From Candidatus Sumerlaeota bacterium (GTDB lineage: Bacteria > Sumerlaeota > Sumerlaeia > MWCT01 > JAGHBZ01): a stretch of DNA of 6,406 nt. Numbering within the stretch: the first letter of the stretch is position 1; each line of letters starts with the position of its first letter. Positions 5,988-6,406 of the stretch are shown one piece after another. Both the position numbers and the translations under genes were made by a program. The notes beneath the pieces are model-generated. The model saw only the letters and a list, made by a program, of their open reading frames with translations. It was not told where the DNA came from and did no database searches. The DNA is taken from assembly GCA_021160705.1 (NCBI GenBank), contig JAGHBZ010000474.1:1-6406 (forward strand), read 5' to 3'.

Positions 5988-6406
5988 TCACTTGTTTATT
6001 TCTTCTACGTTAATTTTAAACACTTTCCCATCCCACCTCTTAGCGTGCAACTCTCCATCTGGCGTCCAGTATATTTCGCCTTTCTTCGCTTTCTCATCGC
6101 CTTTCACGCTGGCTCGCAACATCCGACTCTCCACACTCATCTTCTTAGCAATCCTTTTTAACGCCTTATGTAATCCGCTAGCATTCTTTCCCACTTCGTA
6201 GTAGCCCGTCACCTGCAACACAACCAAGTCTGCGTCCTGTATGTTCTCTTCAGGAAACACAATTTCACATCTTTCCCCTTTCCTCAGCACCAGATACCCG
6301 CCTTCTCTCCTTCCACCGACTATCCTGCAAGGTCTCAGCCTTGAATCCCCCACTTTCAACCTTATATCCTTGAAATACGCCGTCTCATCCTGCTTCTCTG
6401 CTATCA
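5988..6406 (-). CDS. Unidentified protein, C-terminal part (5' partial)
   Basis: The frame is open to the window edge and shows 138 codons before a TGA; a TTG at 6359 is in frame but is probably internal because the reading continues upstream with similar composition (YFKDIRLKVGDSRLR). I do not recognise the family. The visible part is highly charged with no membrane segment or Cys cluster. It seems to have an N-proximal beta-rich part (GGYLVLRKGERCEIVFPEEN), a basic amphipathic helix around GLHKALKRIAKKM, and a C-terminal hairpin-like stretch (GEIYWTPDGEL, then RWDGKVFKINVEE). This could suit a small nucleic-acid-binding or toxin-like protein, but that is speculation. Arginine codons are 10 of 12 AGG/AGA, unlike its neighbours. 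It converges on hisJ across 265 bp, so it belongs to a unit extending beyond the right edge. Coding status is well supported by the long open frame and protein-like composition. Confidence 0.5.
   Translation of the reverse strand, partial: IAEKQDETAYFKDIRLKVGDSRLRPCRIVGGRREGGYLVLRKGERCEIVFPEENIQDADLVVLQVTGYYEVGKNASGLHKALKRIAKKMSVESRMLRASVKGDEKAKKGEIYWTPDGELHAKRWDGKVFKINVEEINK

Overview
The window holds four protein genes, in alternating orientation (+, -, +, -), separated by three AT-rich intergenic regions. The outer two run off the window edges. No RNA gene, CRISPR array, insertion sequence or transposase gene is visible. The source looks like an uncultured prokaryote, and I cannot fix the domain of life. 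The chloride-channel gene has a GGTG Shine-Dalgarno motif of the kind common in methanogen-related Archaea. The PHP phosphatase most resembles bacterial (Bacteroidetes-like) HisJ proteins from memory, and it lacks a clear Shine-Dalgarno sequence. The last gene uses mostly AGG/AGA arginine codons, unlike the other three.

Region by region: (1) 1-2328, plus strand: the 3' 775 codons of a large, probably exported protein. It has a ComEC-type metallo-beta-lactamase domain, a lamin-tail domain, an unidentified beta-rich domain and a C-terminal Ig-like domain, joined by three Pro-Thr linkers. (2) 2329-2603: a convergent intergenic region with a perfect 12-bp-stem hairpin, a likely bidirectional terminator. 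(3) 2604-4424, minus strand: a complete CLC-family anion channel or transporter with two C-terminal CBS domains and unusual residues at two mechanistically important positions. (4) 4425-4852: a 428-bp divergent regulatory region. (5) 4853-5722, plus strand: a complete HisJ-family histidinol-phosphatase with all expected PHP metal ligands. (6) 5723-5987: a convergent intergenic region with little recognisable structure. (7) 5988-6406, minus strand: the 3' end of an unidentified gene.

The alternating orientations mean no two genes here share an operon, and I see no evidence that they form one pathway. The divergent spacer at 4425-4852 must hold the promoters of both the channel and the phosphatase genes. 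The points most worth following up are the exported metallo-hydrolase architecture, the channel-like residue pattern of the CLC protein, and the unidentified last gene with its distinct codon use.
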